Of a stretch of 64,000 nucleotides of DNA, positions 59,456-64,000 are shown piece after piece. This stretch comes from Dasypus novemcinctus. Its lineage: Eukaryota > Chordata > Mammalia > Cingulata > Dasypodidae. Within the stretch, counting starts at the first letter, position 1, and every line of letters starts with the position of its first letter. The position numbers were made by a program, and so were the translations under genes. The stretch spans positions 159,837,169 through 159,901,168 of the forward strand of contig NC_080677.1 in the NCBI RefSeq assembly GCF_030445035.2. The letters run 5' to 3'. The notes under the pieces were generated by a model, which was given only the letters and a program-made list of their open reading frames with translations, did no database searches and was not told the origin of the DNA.

Positions 59456-60420
59456 AACTATAACCCTGTATGACATTTTTCTACTGAGCTCAACCAAATG
59501 TTTGGCTTCCAAACTGTTGAGAGTGCAGAAAAGAGTCAGTGAGTCCATAGTCAATTCCTCGCACTCACCCTCATCAACCCAAAAGCCAGTCTTTGACATG
59601 CTAGAAAGATGTTAGTAATGCGAAAACTGTAACTAGTTTTTAGATCTTTCCAGATGAAAACTTCCTTAGTAACAGCCATTTCAGGTTTTCAATCACAGGG
59701 TTTTCCTCTAAGGATTTTAAACTAGTACAGAGAAGAAGGCAGAAAGGAGAACAGGAGAGAAGGAAGGGAGGGAGGGGAGAAGATATTTTAAAAAGAGAGA
59801 GAGAGATGTTCTTTTAGCTAGAAAGAGTGGGTCCAATTATAGAGGAGCATTCTCTCAGACCATGTCAGCACCTCTGTGCTCCGAGGACAGTATCTGTGGC
59901 TGCCAACAAAAGAGCCTTTTCTTCATAATACAGATTTGCTGAGTGAGGTCAGGGGTGTGGTAACATTTTTTCCCTCACACATAATATGTGATAAAGAGAA
60001 AGAAGTGAAAACAGCAACAGACTAAGGGAATGCTGATCATACCTGCAAACTGAAAGATTTTTTCACAGGATCGGTGTAATAAGGCCATGCATATATTAAC
60101 TATTTTAAAAATTGCACATACGGAGACCACCTATCGCAGATAGTTTTAAAGGATGCCGTCTGCATCAGAAAGGAGACTGGAAAGATGTTTTTGTTGGTTT
60201 CTTTTAATAAACAGTCTTCACTCAAGCATTTAAGTGAGTGTTGTCCATGAGGCAAGGGCACACTTATCTAAATGATGCCACCGACACGCAAAACATCCAT
60301 GGAATTCTTTTGGAATAAAAAGCATGCATGCCACCCTTGACCCAGGGCAGCATGTTCCCTTTTCCAGAGACAACCAATGTTATCAATTTTATGTACCTTT
60401 CAGAAATAGGTGATAAATGC
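59456..60420. other. Intergenic DNA with a small purine-rich tract
   Basis: GGAAGGGAGGGAGGGG and (GA)n at about 59740-59805; otherwise nothing recognised. Confidence 0.35.
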
Positions 60421-60556
60421 AAATGCATATATATGTATGCATACTATGTATATGTGCGTATGTATGCATATCCTGTATGTATGTATATCCTGTATGTATG
60501 TGTATATGGGTATGTACATGCATGTACGGGTATGTGTGTATGTATGTATGCCCCTC
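60421..60556. repeat. (TATG)n/(TGTA)n microsatellite
   Basis: Imperfect TATG/TGCA/TGTA tandem array. Open frames on both strands here are repeat-driven. Confidence 0.9.
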
Positions 60557-60870
60557 ACTTTTTAAAAAATCCTGAATATGAGCATTCAATAACACTTGCC
60601 TTTTTCAGTTAAAATTGTGTAGATGATTTTTACCAATATAGAATGCTCTTTATTCATTTTTGCAGATGCATGGTATTGGATTGTATGGGTATGTATAATG
60701 GTTTTTGCCAGTGCCCTGTTGATGGACATTTATGTGTTCATATTTTTTCTACTGAAACCCATTCTTCAGTGAAAAATCTTGTGTTTGTGTATATATGTAA
60801 CCGAGAGAAGTAACTGGGTCAAAATGTATATGCTCTTGTAAATTTATTAGGAATCATTTTTATTTTAATC

Positions 60871-60942
60871 TTTTTTTTTTTTAATGAGGGACCTTGTACA
60901 TGGAAGCAGGCACTCAGCCACTGAGCTACACCTGCTCCTCCA
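60871..60942 (-). repeat. Short tRNA-headed SINE fragment, minus strand
   Basis: T-run followed by GAGGGACCTTGTACATGGAA and GCCACTGAGCTACACCTG, the reverse of the short tRNA-like SINE head. Confidence 0.7.
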
Positions 60943-62835
60943 TTTTATTGTTTGTGTATGTGTGTGAATAGGCAATGCGCACACATGGTCCAAAATTCAT
61001 AATTTATCCAAAAGGAAGTAGGGAGAAGTACATCTCCCACACATCTCTTTCCTGACAGCCACCTAACTCCCCTTCCCAGAGGCAACCACAGTGACCAGCT
61101 TCTTGTGCGTCTCCCCAAATGTGTCTGTGCATGAGCAAACATATGATATAAAAATAATCACTTAAAGTGTCTATAAGAGAATCCCTTGTATTTAGCAGGT
61201 AGGTGCCAAGTGACTATCATCAGATTGGCATTTATGTTAGGAATAACATTTTACGGGCTCATCGTTCATCAGCTGTAAACCATCCATAATTATGAATCTC
61301 TCCATTATGCAATGGCTTCACTGACCTCCACTTATTTGTTTATTCTGGATGGAAGAGCAGCCATGAATATAAGATCCTGCTCTGTCCTTGACCACAAATG
61401 GCTGAATTTTCCAATCAGGATTCATTGTCCTCTATGCTTGCTTCATGGCAGCCATCCTAAAATCTGTCTCATCATCCTAGTGGCAGGGTCTGCTCTTTCC
61501 CACATTTTGTGTTTTTCTCTTTCTTGGCTATCTTGTCCAATCTTGGGAGGCTACCCGTTTAGTCCAGTTTGCAAGCATCAGGCACATCAGGCAGACTGAA
61601 CCTCAACAACGGAATTCTAGTCACCTCTATCTCTCTATGCAAACTGCACTGCACACTTCTTGCCTGACTCCTCACCCCCCCCTGCCCGTCATGGTATCTT
61701 GCTTCAAGAAACAAGCAACTTATCACAACCTAATGAAATTTTCCAACCAGACCCCCAAAGGGGCAAGATAGACATGGAGTTTCTCTTCCAAGACAGTGCA
61801 AGCGACACTTGTATCTGATGTTCTGCCATGGAATAACAAGGGTCAACAGCATCCCAGCCTGCCCAAGAATCTCATCACCTACGTGCCACCCTATTCGATG
61901 ACTATGAGGAGGAATTGGAATTCCTACGCACAGAAAGCCTCCACGTCTTACCTTCCGTAGGACTCTGATTCGATAATGTGGCTATTGAGTTGCCTTCGCA
62001 GACTTGATAGCTAGTTTGCTCTTGTGTACTCCAGGTTCTCTATTCACCAACAGGGTGTTTCAAGAAAAAGTTAATTGTCCAATTCAAAGTTTCTTTTAAA
62101 GAAAAGACAGTGGGACCCAACTGATATCTACCTTCCTGTCTCCAATCCTTGACCTTTCTGAGGCCAATGCAGGGGACAAACCTTGATCTTGTGCAGTTCT
62201 CACACATGGGCTGTTCTCTTTTGGGCAAATGCAGGTTTCTCTCATCTTTTTTGGCTTTGAGGAGGCAGTCCAATTTTCTTCTGAATTAGCTCTCTGGCTG
62301 CATAGTCAGCAGGCTCAGCCTTCAGATCCAGAGTACCCCAGAGGCCACATGGGGTCCCACGTGGACAAACCCTTTCCCTGGCTTTTCTTCAGAATTATTG
62401 AGATGACAGGCAGCTTTCACCCAGAGCTAGGATGATCTCTAGGTTCCCATGAGTGCCACATTGGTATGGTGGATATAAATCGTGAATCTGGCGAGTTAGG
62501 CCTCAAATTAAAACATCAGCCTAGAACTTGAATCTATATCATTAAACTGCCTTAGTTCTTTTGTAATGCACCCAAAGATTTTCACCCTTTGGGAAACTGA
62601 AATACAGCAGTAAGTCCCTGAGACTCTTTCTTCTAAATGTATTTTATAACTTGAAGAACATGCCAAGATTCCAACTTTTAAATTTTTCTGGTTATTTCAT
62701 TAAAGAAGTTGATGAAAACTGTCCCTTATACTTCTTAAAAAATACAGCATTATGAGGATAATTAACAGCATGGAAATATAATTTTAATGTGGTTAAAAGG
62801 GGAAATTTTAGGTTGCATGTATGTTATTAGAATAA
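60943..62835. other. Intergenic DNA, nothing named
   Basis: No gene supported. 61650-62100 is more CpG-containing than its surroundings and may be an old unclassified repeat. Confidence 0.35.
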
Positions 62836-63035
62836 AAATTTAAAAAACAAACCACAGGACTGTACAGCACAAACAACAAACCTTAATGGAAACCGCAGGC
62901 TGTGGTTAATAGCATAATTACAAAAGTCCACACTAAATCATGGCATTAATAACAGGGGGGACATGGGAACTTTATTTTCTGTGTGATATTTCTGTAAACC
63001 TAAAACTTCTCTAGAAAAAAATTATTTTAAAAAGT
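62836..63035 (+). repeat. Old L1 3' end
   Basis: GACTGTACAGCACAAACAAC, CTGTGGTTAATAGCATAATT, TTCTGTGTGATATTTCTG and AAACCTAAAACTTCTCTAG are characteristic of L1M-type 3'UTR, ending in an A/T-rich tail. Confidence 0.7.
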
Positions 63036-63518
63036 GAGTAAAATCGAAACATTCTCAGAAAGTAAAAACATAACTTAAGGGCCTTAACTTAACCAGAGTA
63101 ATCCTCTTTGTCAAAGATGCATTACTCTCTTGTTTAGCCTTATGTTTCTAGTATTATCTTGTCATTTTTAAGTATTATCTAATTTTTTGACACCTATGAA
63201 ATTTCTTTTTTTAGAAATAAGATATATTTCATGAAATGGAATTAAATTATACTTAAGTGTTTAGACTGATCTTTTTATTATTACAATCCTTTCAATATAC
63301 CTTGAGGCTAATCTTTTAAAATAGATTTTTAAACTATTTTAATATAGATTATTTTAAAAGTCACATCAGAATTCAAGTATTCTAGACAGTGTATTCAAAT
63401 GTTTAATCCAAAATTGTATTTGCCAAATGATACTTTTCTGGGGTTCCCATGTATTGCTATTTGCCCCCCACATGCTGCACTTCTACCCCACTATTCTAAA
63501 TTCTGAGCTTATACTTTG
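63036..63518. other. Intergenic DNA, nothing recognised
   Basis: AT-rich sequence between an L1 end and a SINE. Confidence 0.35.
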
Positions 63519-63533
63519 TTAATTTGTCCTTTT

Positions 63534-63944
63534 AAAAAAAAAAGATTTATTTATTTATTTCTCTTCCCTTCCCCCCCACCCCGGTTGTCTGTTCTGTGTC
63601 TATTTGCTGCGTCTTCTTTGTCCGCTTCTGTTGTTGTCAGCGGCACGGGAATCTGTGTTTCTTTTTGTTGCGTCATCTTGCTGTGTCAGCTCTCCCTGTG
63701 TGCAGCACCATTCCTGGGCAAGCAGCACTTTCTTTCGTGCTGGGCGGCTCTCCTTACGGGGCGCACTCCTTGCGCGTGGGGCTCCCCTACTCAGGGGACA
63801 CCCCTGCGTGGCAGGGCACTCCTTGCACACATCAGTACTGTGCGTGGGCCAGCTCCACATGGGTCAAGGAGGCCTGGGGTTTGAACTGAGGACCTCCCAT
63901 GAGGTAGACGGACGCTCTAACCACCGGGCCAAGTCCACTGCCTA
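63534..63944 (-). repeat. DAS-III-like SINE, perfect 15-bp target duplication
   Basis: Minus-strand full-length copy: A-run and (TTTA)n tail at the left, CpG-rich body, tRNA-like head ending GGCCAAGTCCACTGCC. It is flanked by TTAATTTGTCCTTTT at 63519-63533 and 63945-63959. Frames of 114-122 codons through it are not genes. Confidence 0.95.
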
Positions 63945-64000
63945 TTAATTTGTCCTTTTCACATCTCTGCATATCATTAAATCTAAAATGTCACCACCAA

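Noticed and set aside
60328-60612. 94-codon Tyr/Cys/Val-rich frame
   Set aside because: It is made by a TATG/TGTA microsatellite.
1-64000. CRISPR array, operon or novel prokaryote-like system
   Set aside because: No regularly spaced short direct repeats with unique spacers, no ribosome-binding-site-led gene clusters. All features fit a mammalian genome.
53000-64000. PRTFDC1 first exon
   Set aside because: PRTFDC1 is the expected neighbour beyond ENKUR, but no second CpG island or phosphoribosyltransferase-like exon is visible here.

Overview
This window is nuclear DNA from a placental mammal, almost certainly an armadillo (Dasypus or a close xenarthran). It is AT-rich, has one CpG island, and its genes have introns. 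It holds about sixteen tRNA-headed SINEs of the kind known from armadillo (DAS type). These are paired with L1, L2, MIR and LTR fossils. No bacterial, phage or CRISPR-like system is present.

Two protein-coding genes are recognisable and are arranged head to head around one CpG island (about 25.29-26.24 kb). THNSL1, a threonine-synthase-like protein with an N-terminal shikimate-kinase-like domain, lies on the minus strand as one intact 746-codon coding exon at 18766-21006. ENKUR (enkurin, a ciliary and sperm-flagellar microtubule-associated protein) lies on the plus strand. Its five coding exons, 26739 to 52712, join in frame to 255 codons. The order and orientation match human 10p12.1, so this is conserved synteny. 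The neighbours GPR158 and PRTFDC1 are not seen here.

Layout: 0-18.7 kb is intergenic. It holds an old MaLR-type LTR, several SINEs, an antisense L1-like retroposon, a SEC11A processed pseudogene (7.4-8.5 kb), an L1 3' end (13.9-15.2 kb), and L2/L1 remnants. 18.7-26 kb is THNSL1, its presumed 5' intron and the CpG island. 26.7-52.7 kb is ENKUR. Its introns carry an RPS15A processed pseudogene, two related solo LTRs with 5-bp target duplications, a third LTR-like element, old L1 sequence and SINEs. 52.7-64 kb is intergenic, with an antisense L1 3' region, L2 and MIR fossils, simple repeats and a terminal SINE.

The most interesting regulatory signal is a pair of adjacent RFX X-box-like sites (26478-26490 and 26492-26505), about 230 bp upstream of the ENKUR start codon and just outside the CpG island. 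This fits a motile-cilium gene. The island itself carries CRE-, NRF1- and GC-box-like sites that may serve THNSL1 and perhaps both genes.
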